DNA of 64,000 nucleotides from Caldilineaceae bacterium (lineage in GTDB: Bacteria > Chloroflexota > Anaerolineae > Caldilineales > Caldilineaceae). A program made the position numbers and the translations under genes. Below are positions 8,511-16,703 of this stretch, in pieces; the first letter of the stretch is position 1, and every line of letters begins with the position of its first letter. Location of the stretch: NCBI GenBank assembly GCA_026645575.1, contig JAPKMW010000007.1, positions 1 through 64,000 of the forward strand. The letters are read 5' to 3'. The notes beneath the pieces are model-generated. The model was not told the origin of the DNA, searched no databases, and saw only the letters and a program-made list of their open reading frames with translations.

Positions 8511-8562
8511 TCCGTAGTCCAGAGTCCGTAGTCCAGAGTCCGTAGTCCAGAGTCCGTAGTCC
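8511..8562. repeat. 14-bp tandem repeat at stop codon
   Basis: The unit TCCGTAGTCCAGAG is present three times perfectly, plus a partial fourth copy, with degenerate relatives continuing to about 8590. The stop codon TAG of the permease (8508-8510) is in register with the repeat's own TAGTCC. See the finding on arrays abutting stop codons. Confidence 0.85.
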
Positions 8563-8667
8563 GCAGTCGTTTAGTCGCGTAGTCCAGAGTTGGTTACTTC
8601 TATTTTGATAGCAATTCGTCAATCATTTCAGTTCAACCGGAATGCAGGGGGTGACAAGCAGTGAGTC

Positions 8668-8729
8668 GTAGATGCGGTTTGTAACCGCACATGTTCACCG
8701 GAAGCCATGCGGTTACAAACCGCACCTAC
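8668..8729. repeat. Hairpin repeat before binding-protein gene
   Basis: GCGGTTTGTAACCGCA (8673-8690 region) and its inverted copy in 8705-8726 form a long stem around a loop of about 12 nt. It sits about 65 nt before the start of the lipoprotein gene, inside the operon, so it could uncouple expression of the binding protein from the permeases. Confidence 0.75.
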
Positions 8730-8794
8730 CATGTCAACGCTCTGTATTCCCGTTGAGCCATCATCTTAAGTCAAAACGTACCCAAGGAGAGTCT

Positions 8795-10366
8795 ATGTCA
8801 AACGCAATTTCACGTCGTCAGTTTATGCAAGTAGCGGCAGTTGGCGCCCTGGGCGGGGTGTTGGTGGCCTGTGCGCCGCCAGGCGGCGCCGGGGAAGCGC
8901 CTGCCGGCGCGGTCGGTAGTCCGGCGGAAGCGTCCATCACCCTCGACTACTATTGGGTAGGCAACGCCGACACCGATCAACGCTCATTGGTGGAGGATGC
9001 GATCAACGAATATATCGGGCCGCTCCTCGATGCCAAAGTCTCTTTCCATATCATCGGTTGGGGGGATTGGGCCTCCAAAGCGGTGACCGGGATGCAAGCC
9101 GGTGAAAAGATCGACATCATCTTCACCGCCGACTGGTGGCACTACATGCAATTCGTCGGTGAAGGGCTGCTGCGCCCCTTGAATGACGACGACGGCGAAT
9201 TTGGCAACCTGCTGCAACAATATGGTTCGGACATTGTGAGTAGCCTGAACCCGGCCTTTATCACCGGCACCCAGGTGGATGGCATCAACTACGCTGTACC
9301 TACCAACAAAGAACTCTGCGTCCCCGAAGGCTTTATCTACAATGTCACCTGGGCCGAACAGATCGGTTTTACCGAAGAAGACGCCGCTCAGATCAAGTCC
9401 CCTGCCGATTTGGAACCCTGGCTGGAAAAGGCCAAAGCCGCCTACCCGGATGAGTATCCCTATCTGACCGATGGTCGCCCCGGCTTTATGCCCTGGGTGC
9501 CCGGCTTCGCCAGCGGGGTCAATGATCTCTGGGTCAACATGCCCTTTGCCCCCGCCTCCGGTGGCTCCTTTGATGAGACGATCAGCATCCCTGTGGATAG
9601 CGACTGGTTTAGAGAACACGCAGCCACCATGCGCAAATGGTATGACAGTGGCTGGATTCACCCGGATTCCGGGCTGGACACCTTTAACACCGCCGAGTTG
9701 ATGAACGCCGGCAAGTTCTTCCTGCATCCACAGCCGCTGAAAGGCAGCAACATCAAGGCGCAGGAATTGGTCAACTCTTCTGGCAATGCCGATCTGCGCC
9801 TAGGCGAAATCTACACCCAGCCCAAGATCAACATCACCGTCCACTCCGGCGGCTCGATGTTGGCCATCCCCATGTTGTCCGAACACCCGGTCGAGGCCAT
9901 GAAGTACATCAACCTCATGCACAGCGACCCCAAACTGGTCAACCTGATGTTGTTTGGCGTCGAGGGCGTCCATTGGGAAGCGGAAGCCGATGGCCGTGTG
10001 AAGCTGATGGATAACGCCTGGTATGGCGCCCACCCCGGCGCGTGGACGGTGGGCAATACGGCCATCCAAGCGGTCACCAACAAAGAAGATCCGCAGAAGA
10101 ACATCCTGTTGCAGGAGTATTCCAAGGATGCCATCGACCATGCTTCGCTCGGTTTCCGCTTCCGCACCGAACCCGTGGCGGCAGAACTGACCGCGCTGGG
10201 GGCGGCCTCAAGCGGCATCCAGCGCGGCCTGCTGACCGGTTACATTGACCCTGCCACCGAACTGCAAGCGTATGTGGATGCGCTCAAGGCCGCCGGGATC
10301 GACAAGGTCCGCGACGAAGTCGAAAAGCAATATCTCGACTGGAAAGCCGCCAAGGGCAACGGCTGA
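8795..10366 (+). CDS. Extracellular sugar-binding lipoprotein (LplA-like)
   Basis: Solute-binding protein of 523 aa. The N-terminus has a twin-arginine motif (SRRQFMQ) and a lipobox (GVLVAC, Cys about 28), so it is probably exported folded by Tat and lipid-anchored outside the membrane. The body resembles LplA/DUF3502-type binding proteins of CUT1 systems (EQIGFTEED, TVGNTAIQAVTNKEDP). The ATG at 8795 follows AAGGAGA by 4-5 nt and precedes the signal peptide, so it is preferred to an upstream in-frame ATG. It delivers substrate to the permeases at 6510 and 7545. Confidence 0.9.
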   Translation: MSNAISRRQFMQVAAVGALGGVLVACAPPGGAGEAPAGAVGSPAEASITLDYYWVGNADTDQRSLVEDAINEYIGPLLDAKVSFHIIGWGDWASKAVTGMQAGEKIDIIFTADWWHYMQFVGEGLLRPLNDDDGEFGNLLQQYGSDIVSSLNPAFITGTQVDGINYAVPTNKELCVPEGFIYNVTWAEQIGFTEEDAAQIKSPADLEPWLEKAKAAYPDEYPYLTDGRPGFMPWVPGFASGVNDLWVNMPFAPASGGSFDETISIPVDSDWFREHAATMRKWYDSGWIHPDSGLDTFNTAELMNAGKFFLHPQPLKGSNIKAQELVNSSGNADLRLGEIYTQPKINITVHSGGSMLAIPMLSEHPVEAMKYINLMHSDPKLVNLMLFGVEGVHWEAEADGRVKLMDNAWYGAHPGAWTVGNTAIQAVTNKEDPQKNILLQEYSKDAIDHASLGFRFRTEPVAAELTALGAASSGIQRGLLTGYIDPATELQAYVDALKAAGIDKVRDEVEKQYLDWKAAKGNG

Positions 10367-10450
10367 GCAAACAAGGGCGCTTTTCACGTTGGCGTCACGC
10401 ATTGGCAGCGCTCCCAAACTTGAACTAGCTCCTCTCTGCCAATGTGTCCG

Positions 10451-10496
10451 CAACACAGAACGGCTGCTCTTTGACTGGAGCAGCCGTTCTGTGTTG
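10451..10496 (+). terminator. Strong hairpin, probable terminator
   Basis: A perfect 19-bp stem (CAACACAGAACGGCTGCTC and its complement) surrounds an 8-nt loop, 85 nt after the binding-protein stop. There is no T-run, so factor-independent termination is uncertain. Confidence 0.6.
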
Positions 10497-10589
10497 AACC
10501 AAGAAAAACCAGCGCTGTCATCTTTTTCGAAGTTCACGCCGCCTGTTTGACATCTTGCCATCACCCCTTTAAAATAAAATACAACCGCC

Positions 10590-10654
10590 CAAGTACGGAA
10601 AGTGTGAATACCTGACAGGTGTGGCGGGACAGACCCTCACGCTTTCCGTACTTG
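10590..10654. repeat. Inverted repeat with spacer
   Basis: CAAGTACGGAAAGTGTGA (10590-10607) pairs with CTCACGCTTTCCGTACTTG (10636-10654) with one mismatch. The spacer includes CCTGACAGGT, also found in the cruciform at 58024. Function unknown. Confidence 0.7.
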
Positions 10655-10842
10655 AGCTAACACGATCATGTGGCGTCTGGCCCTAGAAGCCCTGGCGGGT
10701 TTCGCGCCACGTCTCTGGTCGATGCGCCACAAACCAACCGCATCTATACTTACGAGCCGCACAGAAAGTAACCCAGCATCTCTCTAAAAGGTGTTATTTC
10801 CTGGCGCTCGTCGGTATAGCCCAAATGAATTGAGGTCACCTT

Positions 10843-11691
10843 ATGAAATTAGGCTACAGCACTTGGGGGATGCCGACGACGCCCATCGACGTCAGCCTCC
10901 AGCATGTAGCGGCGCTCGGCTTTGACGCCGTTGAGATCACTGTCCTCCCGCGCTATACCACCGCCCTTGCCAACTTGGACAGCGCTGAACGGCGGCGTGT
11001 TGCCGGTTTGCTCCAGACGCACGGCCTGACCCTCTCCGCTGTGGGCGCGTACCTCAACCTGATGGAACAAGATCCCGATGCGTTTGCCCGCCATCGTGAT
11101 TATGTCCGCGGGGCTGTAGATCTCGCCGTCGATTGGGCGCAGGAGGGCCGGCCACCGGTGGTGATCACCGGCTTTGGCGGCAAACCCGGCGATCTGGCGA
11201 CGCAGCAAGCCCAACTGGTGGAGCGGTTGAACGCCCTCGGCGACTATGCCCAGAGCAAGGGCGTCATCATTGCCGTCGAGCATCATGTGGGCGCGGCGGT
11301 GGAATGGCCCGATCAAACGGTGACGCTCATGCAGCAGATCGCCTCGCCTGCCGTCCGCATCAACTTTGACATCAGCCATTTTAATGTCGTCGGCGTGCCG
11401 ATTGAGGAGTCGGTGGCCAAGATTATCCCCTACACTGCCCATGCCCATATCAAAGATGAGCGCGGTCGCGCGCCCAACCACGAGTATCTCATCCCCGGCG
11501 AGGGGGAGTTTGACTATGTGCGCTATCTTAAAGCGATGCAGGCGCATGGCTACACCGGCGTCATTTCCACCGAGATCAGCATGATGGTGCAGCGCCGCCC
11601 TGATTATGATCCGTTTGCCACAGCAACACGCTCCTATACAGTGGTGAGTAAAGCCTTTGCCGCGGCCGGCATTGAAAGGGGGCGCTCATGA
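10843..11691 (+). CDS. Sugar phosphate isomerase/epimerase (TIM barrel)
   Basis: 282 aa of the xylose-isomerase-like TIM barrel family (AP endonuclease 2 fold). Metal-binding strands are visible: VEITVLPRY near the start, IAVEHH (about 146), NFDISHF (about 176), HAHIKDE (about 200) and STEI at the end. Such enzymes isomerise or epimerise sugars, keto-inositols or hydroxypyruvate-type compounds. The start follows a GAGGT site. The stop overlaps the next start (ATGA), so the three genes 10843-13954 are translationally coupled, and they follow a sugar transporter. The exact substrate cannot be read from the sequence. Confidence 0.88.
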   Translation: MKLGYSTWGMPTTPIDVSLQHVAALGFDAVEITVLPRYTTALANLDSAERRRVAGLLQTHGLTLSAVGAYLNLMEQDPDAFARHRDYVRGAVDLAVDWAQEGRPPVVITGFGGKPGDLATQQAQLVERLNALGDYAQSKGVIIAVEHHVGAAVEWPDQTVTLMQQIASPAVRINFDISHFNVVGVPIEESVAKIIPYTAHAHIKDERGRAPNHEYLIPGEGEFDYVRYLKAMQAHGYTGVISTEISMMVQRRPDYDPFATATRSYTVVSKAFAAAGIERGRS

Positions 11692-12887
11692 CGCTCTCCG
11701 TAGCCCTGGTTGGCTGTGGCGGGATGGGCCGCCGCCATATTCGCGGGATGCAAAAATTGCAAGGCGTGGGGCGCCTGCCCTTCACCTTGACGGCAGTCTG
11801 TGATCTCTTCCCCGCCAGCGCCCAACAAGCGGCCGATCTGGCGGCGGAGCGGCTGGGACAACGTCCCGCCATCTATAGCGATTTAGCGCAACTGCGCGAC
11901 GTTGATGCGGTGATCCTCACCACCTCGCCCGACACCCACGCTGACTTGGGGGTGGCGGCGATGGATCTGGGCATGCATGTGCTGGTCGAAAAACCGATCA
12001 CCCTCACCGTGGCCGAAGGGCGGCGGCTGATTGAAACGGCGCAGCGCACCGGGCGCACCCTGGCTGTGGCCGAAAATTACCGGCGCGACCCCATCAACCG
12101 GCTGGCCAAGGCGTTGATCGACGCGGGTGCGCTCGGTCTCCCCTATCTCTCCCTGCAATCGACCTCCGGCGGCGGTGAGCGGGTGGCGATCACCCCCTGG
12201 CGCCATCTGCGCGCCAAGGGGGGCATCATTGTCGATATGGGCATCCACTACACCGACTTGCAGGAGTTCTATCTGGGGCCGGTGACGCAGGTGGTGGGGA
12301 TGAACGCCCTGATCGACCACGAACGGATCGACGCCCAGGGGCAGCGCCACCCCTCCGACTCGGAAGATGTGATGGCCGGTGTCGCCCGTTTCCAAAATGG
12401 CGCACTGCTGCACTACCTGATGAACCGCGCCGGGCGGGGCGAGGGCCACTTTATCCGCACCATCCACGGTACGGGCGGCAGCCTGGCGATCCCGCGCGAT
12501 CGCACCGGGGAAGCGCCCAAGTTGGTGCAGCGCCGCAACTTGGCCGATGAAGCCGTGCCGACTGATGCGCTGCTCGCCCTCGTGCCCGACTTTGCGTTGG
12601 ATGATCTGACAGCGACGCTCTTTGGTGGCGCGCGGCTCAGTTCCTATCAGATGGCGTTTGAGGATATCGACACCAGTCTGCTGGGCATTGAGCAGGCGGA
12701 TTTTGTGGACGCGATTGTGCAGCAGCGTGCGCCTGAAGTGACAGGCGAGGCCGGGTTGCGGGCGTTGGCGTTGGTGTTGGGCTTCCTAGAATCGGAGTTG
12801 TTGGGGCGTCCAGTGACGATGGACGAGATGATGACCGCCGCTACCATGCCCCACCAACAATTGATTGCACAAGGGAGGGGCGCATGA
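11688..12887 (+). CDS. Gfo/Idh/MocA-family oxidoreductase
   Basis: NAD(P)-dependent dehydrogenase of 399 aa. The Rossmann nucleotide site is VALVGCGGMGRRHIRG (about 4-19), followed by the family's conserved VEKPIT and ENYRR segments and a C-terminal alpha/beta substrate domain. Family members oxidise or reduce sugars, inositols and their derivatives. It overlaps both neighbours by 4 bp, which makes it the middle gene of a coupled three-enzyme module with the upstream isomerase and downstream 2-hydroxyacid dehydrogenase. Confidence 0.92.
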   Translation: MTLSVALVGCGGMGRRHIRGMQKLQGVGRLPFTLTAVCDLFPASAQQAADLAAERLGQRPAIYSDLAQLRDVDAVILTTSPDTHADLGVAAMDLGMHVLVEKPITLTVAEGRRLIETAQRTGRTLAVAENYRRDPINRLAKALIDAGALGLPYLSLQSTSGGGERVAITPWRHLRAKGGIIVDMGIHYTDLQEFYLGPVTQVVGMNALIDHERIDAQGQRHPSDSEDVMAGVARFQNGALLHYLMNRAGRGEGHFIRTIHGTGGSLAIPRDRTGEAPKLVQRRNLADEAVPTDALLALVPDFALDDLTATLFGGARLSSYQMAFEDIDTSLLGIEQADFVDAIVQQRAPEVTGEAGLRALALVLGFLESELLGRPVTMDEMMTAATMPHQQLIAQGRGA

Positions 12888-13954
12888 CCGCCAAACGACC
12901 CAATATCCTGCTGGCCTTTAGCCAACAAGTCTACAACGATTTTATCGACCCCGCTGACCTGGCTCGCTTACAAACCTTTGCCGACTGCACCTGGCTCCCC
13001 TGCGAAGGGGGTGGGCGCACCTACTTCCGCGCCCACGATGACCCCGCCACCACCCAACAGGTAATCGACCAGATCGGCGGGTATGATGGCCTGGTCGTCT
13101 GCCACGGCGCCCCGCTGATCGACGCGGCGATCCTCGACGCGGCTGCCAACTTGCGCATCATCGGCGAGTTGGAGGGGGATCGCTTTGCCGGGCGCATCGA
13201 CCTGGAGGCCGCCTGGGCGCGCAACATCCGCACTGTCGATGTGACCAATGGTTCCTCCTACCCGGTTTCGGAGTGGGCGTTGGGGTTGATCTTGCTCTCC
13301 ATGCGCAATGCCGGCGCACACTTCCGCCGCATTATCAGCGGACAGACGGCGCGTGATCCAGAGGAACGGGCCAAGATGCCGGGGCGGTTACGGGGCAAAC
13401 GGGTGGGCATGATCGGCTGTGGTCACATGGGGCGGCGCTTGATGCACCTGTTGCGCCCCTTTGAGGTGGAGATCTGGGTGCATGATCCCTACTTGCCGCG
13501 CGAACTGGCCGAGGCGCTGGGCTTTGTACAGACCTCACTCGATCAGGTGTTGTCACAGTGCCACGTGGTAGTCTGTTTGGTGCCGCTCACACCTAAGACA
13601 CAGGGCCTGTTGGGGGAGCGTGAGTTGAACTTGCTCCCGCCGGGGGCGGTCTTTATCAATGTTTCCCGTGGCGCGGTGGTCGATTCCACCGCCCTCATTG
13701 CCCGGCTGAAACGCGGCGACATCATCGCTGGTCTGGATGTCTTTGACCCGGAGCCGATCCCGCCAGAGAGCGAGATTATCCACCTGAGTAACGTCTTCCT
13801 CAGCCCCCATGTCGGCGCACATACGGGGGATCGCTATCGACCCTTCTTTGCCTTGATGGTGGAAGAGTTGGAACGCTTTTTCCACGGTCACGAGACCCAT
13901 TTTGATCTCACGCCACGTTCCCAGGCCAATCGCGAAGGCCGCAACGCCGCATAA
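12884..13954 (+). CDS. D-2-hydroxyacid dehydrogenase family protein
   Basis: 356 aa. The NAD site is RVGMIGCGHMGRRL (about 168-181). The catalytic triad is visible: Arg in NVSRGAVVD, Glu in FDPEPIP and His in SPHVGAHT. Such enzymes reduce 2-keto acids or oxidise 2-hydroxyacids such as glycerate, glyoxylate/hydroxypyruvate or phosphoglycerate. It is the last gene of the module; a terminator follows at 14095. Together with the isomerase and Gfo/Idh enzyme it suggests oxidative breakdown of an uncommon sugar or sugar acid, which is inference from context. Confidence 0.9.
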   Translation: MTAKRPNILLAFSQQVYNDFIDPADLARLQTFADCTWLPCEGGGRTYFRAHDDPATTQQVIDQIGGYDGLVVCHGAPLIDAAILDAAANLRIIGELEGDRFAGRIDLEAAWARNIRTVDVTNGSSYPVSEWALGLILLSMRNAGAHFRRIISGQTARDPEERAKMPGRLRGKRVGMIGCGHMGRRLMHLLRPFEVEIWVHDPYLPRELAEALGFVQTSLDQVLSQCHVVVCLVPLTPKTQGLLGERELNLLPPGAVFINVSRGAVVDSTALIARLKRGDIIAGLDVFDPEPIPPESEIIHLSNVFLSPHVGAHTGDRYRPFFALMVEELERFFHGHETHFDLTPRSQANREGRNAA

Positions 13955-14094
13955 GCAAAGGTATGATCAGTTCATCGCTTAACCCTGAGCGTGCCGAAGG
14001 GGCCAATGTAAAGAGGCCAGTTGAAACCCCAGCGGATAGCCCAAATTGGCGAAAGCCTACTTGGGTGGAGGCGGGGCAGTCTGGTGTCCACAAC

Positions 14095-14133
14095 AAAAAA
14101 GGCGTTACACCCCACCGGTGTAACGCCTTTTTT
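14095..14133 (+). terminator. Intrinsic terminator, bidirectional
   Basis: A 16-bp stem (AAAAAGGCGTTACACC and its complement) with a 5-nt loop has a run of A on the left and T on the right. It ends the 10843-13954 operon on the plus strand and can serve the converging gene ending at 14174. Confidence 0.85.
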
Positions 14134-14173
14134 ACACAGTAGAAAACGCTTGTCTACCGCGAAGCTTTTGGCT

Positions 14174-14551
14174 TTAGGGGGTGGTTGTCTTTGCGGCTCC
14201 CGTTTGTAATAATGCCTGTACTTGGGTGACAGTCAATCCGGTAATATCGGCGATCACGGCTAGGTCGAAGCCTTTGGCGTGCATCGCCAGCACAATGTCA
14301 TGGGTTTTCTGGGTAATGCCCTGCTCGATGCCTTGTTCGATGCCCTGCTCGATGCCTTGTTCGATACCTCGTTCGATGCCTCGTTCGATACCTCGTTCGA
14401 TACCCTGCTCGATGCCCTGGTCAATCAATTCCTGCTTTAATTCGGTGGGCATCCATGCCTTCAATTTCGCCTTGGGGGTCTGCTGAATCAGAAGCTTCGT
14501 CCATTCTTGTCCCATTTCCAGCACACGTTCGGGCGTCAAGACTTCACTCAT
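14174..14551 (-). CDS. Rpn-like C-terminal-type protein with GIEQ/GIER tandem repeats
   Basis: 125 aa starting MSEVLTPERVLEMG, with GGAAGGAG about 6 nt before the ATG at 14551. Residues about 52-92 are a run of (D/E)QGIEQGIERGIE repeats encoded by a degenerate 12-bp unit, likely a charged helix. The last part (VIADITGLTVTQVQALLQ) is helix-turn-helix-like. These features match the C-terminal tails of Rpn/PDDEXK transposase-like nucleases, but the nuclease domain is absent, so it is either a stand-alone small protein or a truncated relic. Function unknown. Confidence 0.6.
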   Translation of the reverse strand: MSEVLTPERVLEMGQEWTKLLIQQTPKAKLKAWMPTELKQELIDQGIEQGIERGIERGIERGIEQGIEQGIEQGIEQGITQKTHDIVLAMHAKGFDLAVIADITGLTVTQVQALLQTGAAKTTTP

Positions 14552-14630
14552 GCTAGCTCCTTCCGGTAACGACCAGACGGCCTGCAAGGCCTGCAACAAC
14601 AACAACAAGTCAGCCTATACACCCAGCAAA

Positions 14631-14660
14631 CGTTGGCGGCAATCTTGTTAGCCGCCAACG
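14631..14660 (-). terminator. Hairpin downstream of binding-protein gene
   Basis: CGTTGGCGGC and GCCGCCAACG form a perfect 10-bp stem around a 10-nt loop, 20 nt past the stop of the minus-strand gene at 14680. The following T-tract is short. Confidence 0.6.
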
Positions 14661-14679
14661 CTTGGGTTACTTTAACCGG

Positions 14680-16524
14680 CTAGCAATTCCCTGTCGGCTC
14701 CAACTTCTGGATCGCGGTCAAGAACGCGCCCCAGACATCATACGGCGCGATGTAGGGATTTTCGGCGCTGGGCCAACCTTTCCAACATTGCGCGTTGTAC
14801 GTCCACACATGGCGCTCTTCGGAGATGACGATTTCGGGCAGATCGCGCAGCCAGATGTCAACTGCCTGGCGGAAGAGTTCGACATAGGGGCCATCGTCGG
14901 AGGAAGGTTGCAGCGCCTCCATCTGGTCGAGGATGGCGTCGTATTCGGGGTTCTCGTAGCGGCTATTGGCCCAGCGGAAGCCGGTAGTGGTGCCGATGGG
15001 GGCCGAGAACTTGCTGTGGAAGTGACTAAAGGTCGGATATGGCTCTTGCGCTGCGCCACAGTGGGGTTCGATCCAGGCCGTCTCGGAACCATCACGGATG
15101 CCGTTGACGATCTGGCCGGTTTCATCGTGTTTGGCAATGGCGTCGAAGCCAGCGTCGTGCAGTTGCTGGGCTATCGGCGGGCCAAGCGGGCGGCGACCAC
15201 CGGTGGTGCTGATCGTCATGACGATGCGGTTGCCGTCGGCCCCTACCCAGAAGCCTTCGCCATCCTTCGTGTAGCCGGCCTTGGTCATCAGTTCCTCGCT
15301 CTTGGCGAGGTCGAAGTTATCGACCTGATACTTGTCGACCAGATCCTGCACCTTGTCGGCATACTTCACCACGTTGCCAAAGCTAGAGAGTGGCATCACC
15401 ATCGGCACGGTGCTATCTTCATAGGCCAATGTTACCAACTTCTTGCGATCCAGGGCATGGTTGATCGCCCAGCGCACATCGGGGTTGTCAAAGGGGGCCA
15501 CCTTGGTGTTCAAGCCGAGGATGTAGACACAGGCGTCCGCCGTACCCCACGAGGGGCCTTCTTTGTTCCACGAGACCAGATCGGGGTTGCGCTCGCGGGC
15601 GGCCTCAAAGTCACCCTTTTGCAGCGCGCCGCCAAAGTCGATCTCGCCTTGGGCAAAGAGGCGGGTGATCGCTGCTGCATCGCCGCCGGGAATGCGGATA
15701 AAGCGCTCGACCTGCGGGAGCGTCGTGAAGCCGGTTTTGGCGCCCCACCAGTTGTCGCGGCGGTCAAAGACCAGTTGCTGCTCGGTCGCCTTCACCAGCC
15801 GGAACGGCCCCGTGCCGACGGGCCACCCCTTGTCCAGGTCGAAGTTGCTAAAGGTCTCCGGGTCTTGGTCTTGCCAAATGTGCTTGGGCAGCAAGGCCAG
15901 GTTGATCTCCGAGTTCTCGGCCAGGAAGCTGAAGAGCCAGCGCGGGTTCGGCTTGTTGAGGATGATCTTGAGGGTCTTGGCGTCGACCACTTCGACATCC
16001 TTCAGCCACTCTTTCATCTGCGCCGAGAAGACCAGGGTCTCTTTGTCGCGCACGGTTTCCAGCGTAAACTCGACATCTTCGGCGGTGAAGGGTTGCCCGT
16101 CGCTCCACTCCACCCCATCGCGCAGGGTGATGGTGATCTCGGTGAACTCGGCGTTGTACTCGTAGCCGGTCGCCAGCCATGGGGTAATCTCGCCTGTGTT
16201 GTGGTTATAGTAGAAGAGGAACTCGTAGATTGTCTTGTTGAGCGTGTCACGGATGCGCCCCAGCCCGCCCAAGCCATAGGGGTTCATCTGCGTAAAGTCG
16301 GCGATCGTGGTGCCATTGCGCGCCAGGATCACTGTTTTGCCGCGCGGAATGCTGCGGGCGGCCGATTCGGCAGCGGTGAGGTTGGCGGTCGAGACGGCTG
16401 CGCCACCGGCGGCGGCGTCACCACCGGCAGGAGCGGCGGGCGGCGCACAGGCCATGACGAGCAACAAGACCATGACCACGGCCACGCTCCCCGATAGCGT
16501 TCGATACCATCGCATACGGTTCAT
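14680..16524 (-). CDS. Peptide-type ABC transporter substrate-binding lipoprotein
   Basis: 614 aa of the SBP_bac_5 (DppA/OppA) family. The N-terminus has a short basic region, a hydrophobic stretch and a lipobox (VMACAPP, Cys about 26), indicating a lipid-anchored external protein. Family segments include LRDGVEWSDGQPFTAEDV and VRWAINHALDRKKL. AAAGGAG lies 7 nt before the ATG at 16524. It is the last gene of the minus-strand operon that starts with the ATPases near 22587. The substrate could be an oligopeptide, but this family also binds oligosaccharides, and the GFRWANSRYENPEYD-type C-terminal region does not settle it. Confidence 0.92.
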   Translation of the reverse strand: MNRMRWYRTLSGSVAVVMVLLLVMACAPPAAPAGGDAAAGGAAVSTANLTAAESAARSIPRGKTVILARNGTTIADFTQMNPYGLGGLGRIRDTLNKTIYEFLFYYNHNTGEITPWLATGYEYNAEFTEITITLRDGVEWSDGQPFTAEDVEFTLETVRDKETLVFSAQMKEWLKDVEVVDAKTLKIILNKPNPRWLFSFLAENSEINLALLPKHIWQDQDPETFSNFDLDKGWPVGTGPFRLVKATEQQLVFDRRDNWWGAKTGFTTLPQVERFIRIPGGDAAAITRLFAQGEIDFGGALQKGDFEAARERNPDLVSWNKEGPSWGTADACVYILGLNTKVAPFDNPDVRWAINHALDRKKLVTLAYEDSTVPMVMPLSSFGNVVKYADKVQDLVDKYQVDNFDLAKSEELMTKAGYTKDGEGFWVGADGNRIVMTISTTGGRRPLGPPIAQQLHDAGFDAIAKHDETGQIVNGIRDGSETAWIEPHCGAAQEPYPTFSHFHSKFSAPIGTTTGFRWANSRYENPEYDAILDQMEALQPSSDDGPYVELFRQAVDIWLRDLPEIVISEERHVWTYNAQCWKGWPSAENPYIAPYDVWGAFLTAIQKLEPTGNC

Positions 16525-16575
16525 TATTCTCTCCTTTGATCTGTTTGAAGTTGAGTAACTCGCGGACAGTTACAT

Positions 16576-16683
16576 CAGGAACACAGAGAACACAGAGGAT
16601 TCACAGAGAACAGGGAGAAAAAGCGAGTCTCTGAATCTTATCTTTGCGCTCTCTGTGACATCTCTGCGTCCTCTGTGTTCCTG
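16576..16683. repeat. Degenerate CACAGAG hairpin array
   Basis: The ends CAGGAACACAGAG and CTCTGTGTTCCTG are perfect inverted copies. Between them are short variants (CACAGAGAA, CACAGAGGATT, CAGGGAGAA on one arm; CTCTGTGAC, CTCTGCGTC on the other). It lies between the oxidoreductase stop and the binding-protein start, 21 nt after the former. Confidence 0.8.
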
Positions 16684-16703
16684 CACCCCGCGAGGGCATA
16701 CCA

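Larger units (their letters stand above)
10367..10842. other. Intergenic region between transport and catabolic genes
   Basis: 476 bases without a gene. It holds a strong terminator-like hairpin (10451-10496), a second inverted repeat (10590-10654) and, before 10843, a GAGGT ribosome site. No clear promoter was identified. Confidence 0.6.

Noticed and set aside
10367..10842. Riboswitch before the isomerase gene
   Set aside because: The hairpins there do not match any riboswitch consensus I know; they look like terminator and repeat structures.
14662..16497. A 611-codon plus-strand frame opposite the peptide-binding protein gene
   Set aside because: It is the antisense of a clear SBP_bac_5 gene with signal peptide and ribosome site; its composition (HDDAV, GGADR-type low-complexity) is typical of antisense frames in GC-rich DNA.
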